DNA of 64,000 nt from Ottelia alismoides (GCA_037367405.1 JAZKJV010000086.1:310001-374000); one strand, 5' to 3'; counted from the stretch's first letter, positions 11,501 through 22,249 are shown. The notes: generated by a model from the letters alone, not told the origin. A program made the numbers and translations.

Positions 11501-14500
11501 TCACGCAAAATGAATAGGGGCAACAATAACGTCCCGCGACTCATGATCTAGAAATGGCTTGAGCCGCTGGCCGTTCACTCGAAAGGTGCTCTCAGAAGAC
11601 AACTCGGATATATCAATACTACCATTGTCGTGCACCTTTCTGACGAGAAAAGGTCCCTTCCATTTGCTCTGTAGCTTCCCTGGAAATAATCGTAGCCTCG
11701 CATCAAACAGCCATACTCTCTGTCCAATCTCAAAATGCTTGTGGATGATATGAGAATCATGCCACTCCTTGACTTTCTCCTTATAATGTAGGCTGCTTGA
11801 GAAAGCTGCATCTCTAAGCTCCTCCAGGGCAGCTAATTCTGCCCTCCTCTGGTCTCCCATACCATCTGGATCCATAAGAATATCTGTAACTGCCCAAAGT
11901 GACTTGTGCCTCAGCTCAACAGGTAAGTGGCACGGCTTGCCATATACGAGGCGAAAGGGAGATGTGCCCAATGGAGTCTTGAAAGACGTCCTATATGCCC
12001 ACAAGACCGAGTCCAAAAGCTGTGACCAATTCTTTCGGTCAGGGCGGACGACTTTCTGCAAAATATTCTTGATCTCCCTATTCGAGACCTCAGCTAGACC
12101 ATTCGTCTGTGGATGGTAAGGTGTGGCAACACGATGATCTATGCTGAGCTCGCTAGCAAGGGCCTTTACCTGGTCGTTGATGAAATGAGACCCCCCATCA
12201 GAAATCAGAACTCGTGGAACCCCAAACCGCGTGATGATATGCTTCCTCAAAAATCTGCAAACTGTCCTCGCATCAGCGGCTCGGGTGGGGATAGCCTCCA
12301 CCCAACGACTAACATAATCAACGGCCAACAGAATGTACTCAAATCCCTGACTCTTAGGGAATGGACCCATGAAATCGATGCCCCATGCGTCAAAAACCTC
12401 ACAGAAGTGAATGGGCTGCATCGGCATCATATCACGCTGTCCACAAGTGCCCATCCTCTGACAGTCAGTACACCTCTTCACGAACTCATTAGAGTCCTTG
12501 AAGAGGGTAGGCCACCACAAGCTGGATTGGAGCACTTTCTGTGCCGTTCTCCTCCCAGAATGATGTCCTCCTGCCTCAAACTTGTGGCAGTAAGTGAGGA
12601 CGCTATGGTGTTCCTCCTGAGGAATACACCGACGCCAGACGCTATCCCCTCCTTCGTGGTAAAGGATGGGATCCTCCCAGTGGTAGGACTTGGCCCTCGC
12701 AAGGAAGGTCTCAAGCCTCTTCCTGGGCCAATCTTGTGGGACTTTCCCTGCAACGAGAAAGTTCACAATATCGGCATACCACGGGAGTGAGGCGATAGCA
12801 AGGATCGCCTCATCTGGGAAGGTATCTCGAATGGGATCAATCTGCTCAGAATCCTCAGGTTGCTCTAATCGGGAGAGATGATCCGCCACCACATTCTTGA
12901 CTCCAGGCTTATCCTTGATCTCAATGTCAAACTCCTGGAGTAGAAGGATCCATCTAGTCAGTCTGGCCTTGGCATCCTTCTTTGCCATGAGGTACCTGAT
13001 GGCGGTGTGATCTGTAAACAAAGTCACTCTAGATCCAATGATATACGATCTGAACTTATCTAGGGCAAACACTACTGCTAGCATCTCCTTCTCTGTGACC
13101 GTATAATTCCGCTGGGCGGAATCCAATGTGCGGCTAGCATAGTGTATGGCAAACGGAACTCCATCCCTCCTCTGTCCCAGCACTGCCCCTACGGCAAAAT
13201 CGGAGGCGTCCGTCATGATCTCGAATGGGAGAGACCAATCAGGCGGCTGGAGAACAGGAGCCTCAATAACATGCTGCTGGAGAGTCGCAAAGGACGAGAG
13301 ACACTTGTCATCGACAAGGAACTCGGTGTCTTTCGTCAAGAGGTCAGTCAACGGTCGGGCAATCTTGCTGAAATCCTGAATAAATCTCCTATAAAATCCA
13401 ACGTGCCCCAGGAATGACCAGAGCTGCCTCAAATTGGACGGCGGTGTGAGTTTTCTAATGACATCAACCTTGGCCGGATCAACCTCCATGCCCCTGTTGG
13501 AGATGATGTGGCCAAGCACCGTCCCTTGAGTCACCATGAAGTGACTCTTCTCCCATGACAGAACCAAATGAAACTCGATACATCGCTGGAGTACCCGGTC
13601 TAGGCAGTCAAGACAAGAATCGAATCCGTCGCCGTAGACCGAGAAATCGTCCATGAAGACCTCCAAACACTCCCCTACCATGTCTGAAAAGATCGACAGC
13701 ATGCACCTCTGAAAAGTCGCAGGGGCATTGCATAGCCCAAATGGCATGCGTCGAAAAGCATATGTGCCGAAGGGACAGGTAAAGGTGGTCTTCTCCTGAT
13801 CCTCAGGAGCGATGGCCACTTGGTTGTAGCCCGAGTACCCATCCAGGAAGCAATAATGGCTCTTCCCTGCCAGTCTCTCAATGATCTGGTCAATAAAAGG
13901 CAGGGGGAAATGGTCCTTCTTGGTGGCTTGGTTGAGTCTCCTGTAGTCAACACAAACCCTCCAAGAGGTGGGTACTCGTGTAGCGATCTCCTCTCCCGAC
14001 TCACTGATCACAGTCGTGATGCCCGTCTTCTTGGGCACCACATGCAAGGGGCTGACCCACTTGGAGTCGGAAATGGGATAAATAAAATCTGCACTCCACC
14101 ATTTTGATATTTCCTTCATCACGACCTCTCTCAGGTTGGGGTTCAGTCGCCGTTGGAACTCACGCGATGGCTTAGCCCCCTCCTCAAGATAGATATGGTG
14201 GGAGCACACTGCTGGACTAATCCCATGGAGATCCGCTACGCTCCATCCGATCGCCTTGCAGTTCTTTTCAAGAACCCCCATCAAATGAGATTCTTGCTCT
14301 CCAGTCAACTCGGCGGAGATGATGACTGGGTACATCTCTGGATCGCCCACAAGGAATCGATACTTCAGCGAAGTAGGGTGCAGCTTCAGCTCTGGGATGC
14401 TGGGTGCTGGCAAATCTGGCTGCAGAAGAAACTGAGTGAAAGCTGCTAGGTCTGCCAAATCTGCCTGGGAAAGTGAAAGCGTACTCTCGTAAACTGGATC

Positions 14501-17419
14501 GGGAGAAGGCTGCTCAACTGCACTGTCTCTGCTCGGCTCTGCATCTACCTCCTCCTCATCTATAGGCTCAGGTGGGCTCAGGTCTGGCATCTGATCATAG
14601 CAATCGGCCCAATCAGACTCTGAATCCGAGGGATCTGTATCAATCGCGGTGGCATAAGTACCACCGGAAAACCAGGTGGCCTCAGCACCACCATCACTGA
14701 ACATCGTGTCGCGATCAAGGACCGGCTCTGCTGCCTCTATGGTATCCTGAACCAGGGTTGTGCTCTCCAGACTCTCCTCTGCTATCATCTCGGCATCAGC
14801 TGTATCTGAATATGAGAGGATGGTCTGTGCTGCAGGATCTGCCCAAGCTGCCTCATCGTCTGTGATCACAAAATCACAATCCTGGTGGATGTCTGGCTCT
14901 GTGTCTGTCAACTGCTCTGAATCGGTACTCGCATCTGAGCGGGCTCTATCTCTAGCTCTGTAGTCCTCGATCGTCTCTATTTGTATACTCTCACCCTCGA
15001 CGCGAAAGTACACCTTCCCGCTATCATGGTCGGTCACCGCCTTGGCTGTGGACAAGAACGGACGACCAAGGATGATGGGGGTATCGGCCACTGACTCAGG
15101 GATCTCCATGTCCAACACTACGAAGTCCACGGGGAATTTCAGGCCCTGAATCGTGACGATAACGTCTCGTAATAACCCCTTCGTCCTCTTGACAGATCGA
15201 TCAGCGAACTGAAGGACTGTCCTACTCTGTCGAAGAGTTCCCAACTCGAAGCGGTCGAGAAGGGCTGCCGGAAGAAGGTTGATCGACGATCCGCTATCTA
15301 GAAGAGTACGGTCGAACCTCTGCTCACTAATCTGGCATCTGACATACGAGGCCCCTGAATCTGGCCTCTTGGCTGGCAGTCGGTTCTGGATCGCAAAACA
15401 CGTGGCTTTCGTCAGCACATGGATCTCGGAAGTGTGGTTCCTCCTCCTCCTCCTGACTGTAATCATGTCTCTCAAAGATCGCTGGAGAAGGGGGATGTGC
15501 TGCAAAGCCTCCTGGAGGGTCAGCTGGATGTGGAATTGATCAATCATGCTCTGGCTGAACTCCTCAAGCTCTCTTTTTTTCGGATTTTCTTTTTTCTTCC
15601 CCTTCCCCATCTGAAGGGCTCTAGGGAAGGGGATCACAGGGTCCTTCGCAGATGAAGGACTAGGAAAAGGCCTAGACGGTTCGATGACCGGATCCACACA
15701 TACATCATGCACCACAGTGGGACCAGAAGAAACTAAACCTTTTCCTTTATTCACAACAGAGTTCTGAGGTACATGAACTGAAGGAAAGACAAAATCTCTA
15801 TCACAACAAACACCGGTGGCCTCAGTACCACCTCTGGCTGGCTCTGCTGCTGCTGCTGCTGGTAGACGTCTCGCGGCATCAGTACCGCGTGCTGGCTCGG
15901 CTCTACTGGTGGCGTCAGTACCACCTCCTCGAACTGGTGAAGCGGCGGCCTCAGTACTGCTGGTAGGATCAGCATCCTTGGTGGCATCAGTGCCACCATC
16001 ATCATCTGGAGCGGCCTCAGTACCGCTCTCCTCCTCCTCATGTGGCGCCTCTGAAGTATCCTCGTGGTGAAGCTCAGATGAGGCGCCGCCGCCTGCTGGG
16101 GTCCTACCGCTCCTAAGTGTGACAAAATCAACATCAAATAGATCCGAAGATGTATCATCAAATGGGTCACTAGGAGTGGCTAACTCAGTATGTACTACCT
16201 GCTCAGATTTCCTCTTGAGATTGTTCGGGTTCGGCTCGATCTGGGCAGGAATGGCGGCCTTCCCTCTCACTAAGTCCCGCATCTCCTGGCGGAACTCGTC
16301 CATCTCCCGTCTGAATGTGGCCTGCTGGTCCGTGAGGAGGCGGGCGATGTCATCCAAAGCGGGGCTCTCATGGGAGCCCGACGGGTAGCCTCTCTGGTGC
16401 TGAGGCTGCTGGAGCTGCTGCTGGTGGTGAGAGGGATATGAGGAAGGGTGCTGCTGCTGAACTGGGTGAGCCTGCTGCTCACGTCTCCACGACTGTCCCT
16501 GCTGATGATAGGGACGCGGACCGAAGGATGATGGCTGGTGCTGCTGGTATGCTGGGGGCTGCTGCTGCGGCTGGTGATCTCTCTGTTGGGAGTACTGCCC
16601 TCCCTGTCCTGACGGCTGCTGCTGGGGCTGGGCACCACCACTCCCCCACCTGAATCCGGGATGGTCTCGTCGGATCCCAGGCTGGGGGCGGTCATACCAA
16701 ATCCCGTTGACATCCATCAGTGGCTCTGCATCGAAGGGGTCTGGCGGCAGTACTGCCAGAGGCTGATCCGGCTGGTAGACCACCATCTGCATGTCTGGAG
16801 ATGGTGGGGACTGGTAGGTAGGCTGCGGCTGCTGGTACGGCTCCGCCTGTACAAGGTGAACCTGTCTAGGCTGTTGTGAGGAGCTGGAGCGCTGGGACGA
16901 GCTGCTGCTGCCGCCGATATCGCCTCGCGACAGAAGACGGGGCTGTGAAGCCGTCTGTGTCTCCTGGAGACACATGAGCTGGGTCTTCATGTCGCTCAGA
17001 ACCTGTGCCATCTGTTCCATCTGAGTGAGGCTCTGGCACTGCTTCTTCTCGATCAGCTCCATGCGGTCCAACTTCTCGTTGATAATACCCATGTCCGCAG
17101 CGGATGACTCTGCCTGTGCTGCTGCGACTGCGGACGAACTGGATGGACCTGCATCTTCCCGTGCTATCCGCTGGTACTGCACGGGTCCTGGCTGCTGTAG
17201 CTGGGGTCTCTGAGAATACAACCTGGTCTGGGACATCACCATGTAGTTCTCGGACATCTCCTCGTAGATGGCCCAGACCTGGTCGTGGTCCTTGGCAAAG
17301 TAGGACCCGCCGCAAGAAGCGTTCACCAGACCCTGAAGCTCTGGCGTCAACCCGCTGAAAAAGCTCTGAACTAGGTTCGGCTTGGATATGTCGTGGTGCG
17401 GGCATCTGTCTAGGAGCTC
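11501..17419 (-). CDS. gag-pol: Athila-A gag (C-terminal part)-pol polyprotein: protease, RT, RNase H, integrase
   Basis: Frame open from the TGA at 17420 to the stop at 11501, in the same frame as the upstream gag part. Residues counted from codon 17350: HPGFRW motif (gag C-terminus, no CCHC knuckle seen) and a Gln/Pro-rich stretch about 230-345; Gly/Thr/Ala-rich linker about 430-525; aspartic protease LDSGSSINLLP about 684, with ILGRPFL further on; RT with VFMDDF about 1232; RNase H starting TDASD about 1379; integrase His/Cys zinc domain, then catalytic Asp in GIDFMG (about 1659), Asp in SDGGSH (about 1718) and Glu in LAEVSN (about 1753), a D-D-35-E spacing; GPF-type C-terminal module about 1898. 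The polyprotein would be cut by its own protease and makes and inserts the cDNA. All core residues look intact. Confidence 0.92.
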   Translation of the reverse strand, partial: ELLDRCPHHDISKPNLVQSFFSGLTPELQGLVNASCGGSYFAKDHDQVWAIYEEMSENYMVMSQTRLYSQRPQLQQPGPVQYQRIAREDAGPSSSSAVAAAQAESSAADMGIINEKLDRMELIEKKQCQSLTQMEQMAQVLSDMKTQLMCLQETQTASQPRLLSRGDIGGSSSSSQRSSSSQQPRQVHLVQAEPYQQPQPTYQSPPSPDMQMVVYQPDQPLAVLPPDPFDAEPLMDVNGIWYDRPQPGIRRDHPGFRWGSGGAQPQQQPSGQGGQYSQQRDHQPQQQPPAYQQHQPSSFGPRPYHQQGQSWRREQQAHPVQQQHPSSYPSHHQQQLQQPQHQRGYPSGSHESPALDDIARLLTDQQATFRREMDEFRQEMRDLVRGKAAIPAQIEPNPNNLKRKSEQVVHTELATPSDPFDDTSSDLFDVDFVTLRSGRTPAGGGASSELHHEDTSEAPHEEEESGTEAAPDDDGGTDATKDADPTSSTEAAASPVRGGGTDATSRAEPARGTDAARRLPAAAAAEPARGGTEATGVCCDRDFVFPSVHVPQNSVVNKGKGLVSSGPTVVHDVCVDPVIEPSRPFPSPSSAKDPVIPFPRALQMGKGKKKENPKKRELEEFSQSMIDQFHIQLTLQEALQHIPLLQRSLRDMITVRRRRRNHTSEIHVLTKATCFAIQNRLPAKRPDSGASYVRCQISEQRFDRTLLDSGSSINLLPAALLDRFELGTLRQSRTVLQFADRSVKRTKGLLRDVIVTIQGLKFPVDFVVLDMEIPESVADTPIILGRPFLSTAKAVTDHDSGKVYFRVEGESIQIETIEDYRARDRARSDASTDSEQLTDTEPDIHQDCDFVITDDEAAWADPAAQTILSYSDTADAEMIAEESLESTTLVQDTIEAAEPVLDRDTMFSDGGAEATWFSGGTYATAIDTDPSDSESDWADCYDQMPDLSPPEPIDEEEVDAEPSRDSAVEQPSPDPVYESTLSLSQADLADLAAFTQFLLQPDLPAPSIPELKLHPTSLKYRFLVGDPEMYPVIISAELTGEQESHLMGVLEKNCKAIGWSVADLHGISPAVCSHHIYLEEGAKPSREFQRRLNPNLREVVMKEISKWWSADFIYPISDSKWVSPLHVVPKKTGITTVISESGEEIATRVPTSWRVCVDYRRLNQATKKDHFPLPFIDQIIERLAGKSHYCFLDGYSGYNQVAIAPEDQEKTTFTCPFGTYAFRRMPFGLCNAPATFQRCMLSIFSDMVGECLEVFMDDFSVYGDGFDSCLDCLDRVLQRCIEFHLVLSWEKSHFMVTQGTVLGHIISNRGMEVDPAKVDVIRKLTPPSNLRQLWSFLGHVGFYRRFIQDFSKIARPLTDLLTKDTEFLVDDKCLSSFATLQQHVIEAPVLQPPDWSLPFEIMTDASDFAVGAVLGQRRDGVPFAIHYASRTLDSAQRNYTVTEKEMLAVVFALDKFRSYIIGSRVTLFTDHTAIRYLMAKKDAKARLTRWILLLQEFDIEIKDKPGVKNVVADHLSRLEQPEDSEQIDPIRDTFPDEAILAIASLPWYADIVNFLVAGKVPQDWPRKRLETFLARAKSYHWEDPILYHEGGDSVWRRCIPQEEHHSVLTYCHKFEAGGHHSGRRTAQKVLQSSLWWPTLFKDSNEFVKRCTDCQRMGTCGQRDMMPMQPIHFCEVFDAWGIDFMGPFPKSQGFEYILLAVDYVSRWVEAIPTRAADARTVCRFLRKHIITRFGVPRVLISDGGSHFINDQVKALASELSIDHRVATPYHPQTNGLAEVSNREIKNILQKVVRPDRKNWSQLLDSVLWAYRTSFKTPLGTSPFRLVYGKPCHLPVELRHKSLWAVTDILMDPDGMGDQRRAELAALEELRDAAFSSSLHYKEKVKEWHDSHIIHKHFEIGQRVWLFDARLRLFPGKLQSKWKGPFLVRKVHDNGSIDISELSSESTFRVNGQRLKPFLDHESRDVIVAPIHFA
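14648..14692 (-). repeat. Two 18-bp palindromic mini-repeats inside the protease-RT spacer
   Basis: Copies at 14648-14665 and 14675-14692 read GGTGGTACTTATGCCACC and GGTGGTGCTGAGGCCACC in the coding sense. Athila-B has only about four unrelated codons at this spot, between the same flanking residues, so the pair looks like an in-frame gain in A. Confidence 0.65.
15815..16026 (-). repeat. Six palindromic 16-18-bp mini-repeats in the gag-protease linker
   Basis: Copies at 15815-15832, 15873-15888, 15908-15925, 15945-15960, 15980-15997 and 16011-16026, spaced 31-58 bp. Two forms alternate: GGTGG...CCACC ends and GCGG...CCGC ends around a shared TACTGA core. They encode Gly-Thr-Asp/Glu-Ala repeats. 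Related copies occur in B (26551-26708) and C (46785-46836). Confidence 0.75.
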
Positions 17420-18382
17420 TCAAAACCTCTCCCAAGCCTCGTGAAACTGCTCGTTGGGGAACATGGAGAAGTTGCTGATAAGGGCCCTCGCTGCATTCGT
17501 CCGCCCGAGTGGATAGTACTTTTTCAAGTACTCGGTGCGGAGCTGCTCCCAGGTGTAGACAAACTTCCCTAAATGCTTCAGCCAGGTGGCTGCTCTATCT
17601 GCCAATGAAAATGGGAAGGCTATCATCCGGATCGTATCCTGGTCCACGTGGCGATCGTGGACAGTGCTGCAGATCATCAAGAACTCCTGGAGGTGGAGGT
17701 GGGGCTCCTCAGTGGCTAGTCCGTGGAAACGGGGCAGCAACTGCAAGGTGTTCGGGGGGAACTTGATGTCCCCCACGATCGCTGGCACTACCACCCAGTG
17801 ATGCATCAGAGTAGATCCGGGGTTGTGTAACGCCCGCATCGGCTGTGGTGGTCCTCCTGCCGCGGCGGCTGCCGCTGCGGCGGCAGCGGCTGCTGCTGCT
17901 GCTGCGGCTGTTGCGGCTGCGGCCTCTGCATCTGGTATCTCCTCCGGCTCGCTCTGCTCTGAACCTCGCTCTGCTCTGAGCCTCTCCAACTCTCGCCTCA
18001 TCTCTATCATGAATGCCCCCTGATCGCGTAACTGCTGTTGAACTGTCTCGAGTGATGCGATCAGGGTGGAGTTGATCGGCCCCTGGTCAAATACAACATG
18101 CTGGTCTCCCTGTGGACCTCCGGGGTAATCGTCTGATCTGGCAGCCATAGCGACGTCTGCAAAATCAAATGAGCCCAACTCAGGTGCTGTCAAATCTGCT
18201 AATCTCTCCTCGGGCTCATGTCTCTCAGTGCCGAAAGAAAGGGGGTCGAGGGGGAACAGGGCGGAATCGTACTCGGGCTCGGAGAGCTGGTCTCGGCTCT
18301 CGCGGGCCAACCTAGATGATCGGGTAGACGTGCCCGAAAGCGGTGCAGCCAGAGGCTGCCTAAGAGACCGTTTACCCATCAT
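17420..18382 (-). CDS. gag: Athila-A gag, N-terminal and central part, ending at a premature TGA
   Basis: First ATG at 18382, with a second ATG directly after it; the frame is closed upstream by TAG at 18422-18424. The product begins basic, has an acidic and Ser-rich segment, a coiled-coil-like stretch, a long alanine run (17859-17930), then the gag core with motifs such as LLPRFHGL, EEPHLHLQEF, AFPFSL and the ending NEQFHEAWERF. Gag packages the RNA into particles. The TGA at 17420-17422 sits inside the gag core, not at the gag-pol border, and the reading frame continues unchanged beyond it. In C the corresponding codon is AGG (Arg). A CGA to TGA change would explain it. Without readthrough, full gag and all of pol are lost. 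Confidence 0.88.
   Translation of the reverse strand: MMGKRSLRQPLAAPLSGTSTRSSRLARESRDQLSEPEYDSALFPLDPLSFGTERHEPEERLADLTAPELGSFDFADVAMAARSDDYPGGPQGDQHVVFDQGPINSTLIASLETVQQQLRDQGAFMIEMRRELERLRAERGSEQSEPEEIPDAEAAAATAAAAAAAAAAAAAAAAAGGPPQPMRALHNPGSTLMHHWVVVPAIVGDIKFPPNTLQLLPRFHGLATEEPHLHLQEFLMICSTVHDRHVDQDTIRMIAFPFSLADRAATWLKHLGKFVYTWEQLRTEYLKKYYPLGRTNAARALISNFSMFPNEQFHEAWERF
17859..17930 (-). repeat. (GCN)n alanine-coding repeat in gag
   Basis: About 20 alanine codons in a nearly unbroken GCN run, with one Thr codon. The gag of C has a Gly/Gln-rich segment here and no alanine run, so the expansion belongs to A's lineage. Confidence 0.85.
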
Positions 18383-19755
18383 CTTGATCTGGCGAGTAAG
18401 GCGGATGAGATCTGGAGTCAACTATGATCACAAAACAAACCCCCGGTTCACCAACGCAACGCGAGCTGGAGACCGTGAATGTTCGGTCAAATTATCTTGT
18501 CTATTTTATTTTGGTGAACACACAAAATATCAGAGCGCTTTACGTGACCTGTTAGGATATCCGATGCTATCCCAACCGACTGGCCCGCACGGAAGAGTCG
18601 GTAATCAGTCAGGTCTAGCACCGGGGGGCTCTACCTAGGGTGCGGGTCACTCTCTCGCGCATCCAAACCATATAATGAGGGGGTTGCTCTCCCCAAGACA
18701 AAGTTTTTAGGGTGAACGGTTTTTAAGATCAATAGTCTTAGCCAGTCCCAATTTTATGGTTTTTCTTTTTAATATTTTTCAAATCAAACAAAAGGCCTAA
18801 CGAATTTTTCGGTTCTCCTGATTATTTAGTCCGAAAACAGGGGGGAGAAGACAAAAAAGCCGATGCGCGAGAAATCAATGATGCATGCTGAGATAGAAAT
18901 GCGTACCTTGTCTCCAACACTCTACATGCAAGTGATCCGCGTAGAATTTAAAGACAGAAAGAAAACTACCTAAATGATGCAACGGGAAAAACCGAGTCCT
19001 AAACGAGCAATTTCTAGCGCAGAACCGTCTAACTCAGTCACTCGCCCTCGATCCAAAGAGTCCGGTCTAGACCCACCCCTCCTCTTCTCGACAGGTCGAG
19101 TTCAGGAGTAGCGCTTGACGGGGCAGGCTCGCGGCGCGTAGGCTCTCAAGAAAGCGACTAAGTTATTTTTATTATTTATTATTAGTAGGTCCAATTAACG
19201 TTCTATGGGAACAGATAAGCAGTTAGGTGTGTGGATCCTACTAATTACGGCACAATCACCAGAAATTCCTAAGTCTAGGGGCTCGAGCAAAAACCGCGTA
19301 AACACCGGAAAAGGCAGCTAAAAAGCTAAAACCGCGAAAAACCGCGAAAAATCTATAGGGTCCCCCGAGCACACCGGTGCTCGGCGAAACAGACCCGAGA
19401 GTCCAACTGTCTCTGACTGTACCTGTATTATTACAACATTAATCAAATGTACTGGAAATAAATCCTAATCTAAACTACGCTAATCCGCGGTTATTCCGCG
19501 ACTCCCGCACTCCTGCTTGCTTTCCTGCACTCTCCTGCGGCTCTGTGAAGAAGAGAGCCGCCTCCGGTTCTCGCGGTTGCGTCGGCTTCCGAAGAAGCCG
19601 CCTCGATCCTCGGGCCCTCGCAAGAAAACAAAAACAAGAGTGTCAAACCAGATTATTGTAAGAAAATGTCAGAAAAATAATATCTACACAATTCTATACA
19701 AAAAGCCGCGAAAATCAAAAGCCGCGGAAAAAGCTAAAAAAATGACTACTAAGCC
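18383..19755 (-). other. Untranslated leader of Athila-A
   Basis: About 1.4 kb between the primer-binding site and the first gag ATG. Colinear with the C leader (49132-50445), for example the poly-pyrimidine stretch near 18750 and CGAATTTTTCGG near 18800. Expected to hold packaging and dimerisation signals. Small ORFs here are not conserved in C. Confidence 0.75.
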
Positions 19756-19777
19756 GTGCTCCCCGGCAACGGCGCCA
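19756..19777 (-). promoter_or_regulatory. Primer-binding site, tRNA-Asp (Athila-A)
   Basis: Coding-sense TGGCGCCGTTGCCGGGGA is complementary to the 3' end of plant tRNA-Asp over 18 bases, three bases inside the 5' LTR. Starts minus-strand DNA synthesis. This primer is usual for Athila-type elements. Confidence 0.92.
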
Positions 19778-22241
19778 TTCTGATAGACCAGCAAAGCGAC
19801 AGAGGTAAAGGTACAGAAATTAGGTCGTTGCGACCTCTATCACTCGACTGAGTCAATCAAGAAAAATGAACCACTCGAAAAAGATCAAATCAAGAAAATC
19901 ACGAAAAGCGGTCCTGCTATATGTTTAACCTGGTATAGCACCCAGGGTCGAACTCAAGGAGCACGGATTGGCTAAAAAGCCTACGAAGTAGTCAAAAAAA
20001 CAGAGAAAAAGGGAAAACATTTTTAGTGGTTTTTAATTGTTTTTAAATTTTTTGGATTTTTAATATGTAAAGAAAATAAGGAAAACAACCACAAGCAAGC
20101 TTTGACAATTTATTTAATGCACTAAAAGGCAAGCAAAAATTCAGGAAAAAATATTTTTATGTGTTTTATATTTTTCTGTGTTTTTGGTGAATTGTTGAGA
20201 TTTTTCTGATATATATTTTATTTTCTAAAAATCAAACAGCGTTAAAAATACAAGGTACTGTCCGGCCAGGCCCAAAATCCCTAGATAAAATATCTAAGGA
20301 CCTCAAAAGGGCCTGGAGGTAATTTTCCTGTAAAATAGAGAAAACAAGGAAAATTCTGGTACCAGAATTATTGTTTTTGGATTTTTAATGTATTTATTGG
20401 AATTTTTATGGTTTTTTGAAGGTTTTTAAGTTTTTAAGGTTTTCCAGTGATGAAAAATAGCCAAAATTGGCTAGAAAATCAAGGGACACAAAATAAACAG
20501 TACCTAATTTTTATAGAATTTTCAGGGGGGTTTTTATATTTTTTTGTGATTTTTCAAACTAAACAGTGCCAAAAATAGAGGTTTTTGAATTTTTAAAAAT
20601 AGCAAATAAACTCAGATATGTCCTCAAAAATTCTCGAAAATCCTACACCATGGCAGGAACCATGGGTCAAATTTTCATCGAATTTGGAGGTGATTTGATA
20701 TTTTATTCAAAAATGACAAGAGGGCACTGTGCACAGGGACCAAAGTGCAAATACCCAAAGTTCTGAGGGTCCTGGTGCAAAATACCCAGTAAATCACGCG
20801 CGAGGGCGTGCCTGGGGCACTCAGGGACCTATTTGTAATAAAAATAAAGTCCGGGGACTAAATGGTAACACGTACCAAAAGTCCGAGGACCTTAATTGCA
20901 AATAACCCAAGAAATCACGCACATGCGGAAATAAATCGTTCACAGGGGTATAAGTGCAAATATTCAAAAGGTTTCATTCATTTATAAACCTCCAGAACTA
21001 CAGGGAATAGATTGCAAATAACCCAAACATACACGTGACAAAGCACGTGGCTCACACAGACAGGGGTATATAAGCAAATAAACTAAAGTATGAGGTCCAA
21101 TGTGCAAATAACCCAACGTAAACAAAGTACGCAAAATATTTACAGGACTGGAACTAAAAGCATAAACTAAGAGGGGGCCTAAGACAAATTACCCCTTATT
21201 TAACGTCGAGGGACGGATGATTGACGCGTGGCTGATCCGACGGGTCTGGACGCGGGCGCCTTTCTCCTCTCGCGCGTGGGCCTGATCGACGTCTGAGAAG
21301 AGGGCACGTGGAAGATCTGATGGACGCCGGTGGCTGGCGCCTCTCTCTCTGCTTGGATGGTCCAGATCGTCCCTCTGAATGATCGGGCGGTGACTGCTCC
21401 TCCGAGAATGGATGGACGAGATGAAAACTGGAGGTCGAGGCTGATCGGACGGCGGCTGAAGATCCTCGAAGAACAGGTGCCCGGCGACTTTCGCCGGCCT
21501 TGTGTGAGCGCTGGGATCCTCCCCTGCTGCCTCCGGAGATCGGAGAAGGTGCGCGATGAAGCTCCGCAGCTGATGGTGGTCTCCGATGGCCCAGCCGAGC
21601 CCTAGAGGGCTCCGGCAAGGACGGCGGAGGAGAGCTCCTGGCCTGGAAGACTCGAGCCTTCAGATGGGCTCACACTGACCTGCAAATGGAACCAGGAGAT
21701 TCGCGGGTCGAGGGCAAAGTGCCTCGACCCGGTTAGGCGTCGTGGAGGTGGTGTGTGCGTCGGTGCGGATGAACCCCGATGAAGCGACGGCGAGGGGATT
21801 CGAATCCCAGCTCCTGTGCGAGCTGGGTTGAATGGAGGGGCGGAGAAGGTGCGCGGAGGGAAGGCGGAGATGGATCTGGATTCCGATGATCGAATGGGTG
21901 CGCGAGGTGGTCGGAATCGACGAAGAACGGTGACGGAGCGATTTGGGGGAAACGGGAAATTAGACTAAATACGGAAGCTAAGGGATTACCTGGGCAGTCG
22001 AGGAGACTATGCTGGAGCTGAGGTAGCTCCTGGTCGTGGCCTCAAGGGTTGTCTCGGCCCGAGGCTCGAGCTCCTGCTCTGGGCGGAGCACGGCGGTGCT
22101 GACTCGCCGGATCAGTGGTATCCGGCCCCTCTCCTCGCTCCGACGGCACCTGGAGCGAGCTGTCACTCACGCTCGGGCACTGGAGCTCACTGGGGGTGGA
22201 ACGGATTAGCCAAAGATGCGGAATCGTGCGGCGGAGCTCGG

Positions 22242-22249
22242 AATATATA
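22242..22249 (-). promoter_or_regulatory. TATA box of Athila-A 5' LTR
   Basis: TATATATT on the minus strand between GC-rich flanks; the start of transcription would be about 30 bases further left. Corresponding TATA boxes are found in the LTRs of B, C and E at a similar distance from the paired W-box. Confidence 0.6.

Noticed and set aside
12113..12790. 225-codon plus-strand ORF opposite the integrase of Athila-A
   Set aside because: Shadow of the strongly conserved minus-strand integrase and RNase H frame.
19756..19777. A tRNA-Asp gene
   Set aside because: Only the 3'-terminal 18 bases match, at the position of a primer-binding site; no cloverleaf upstream.
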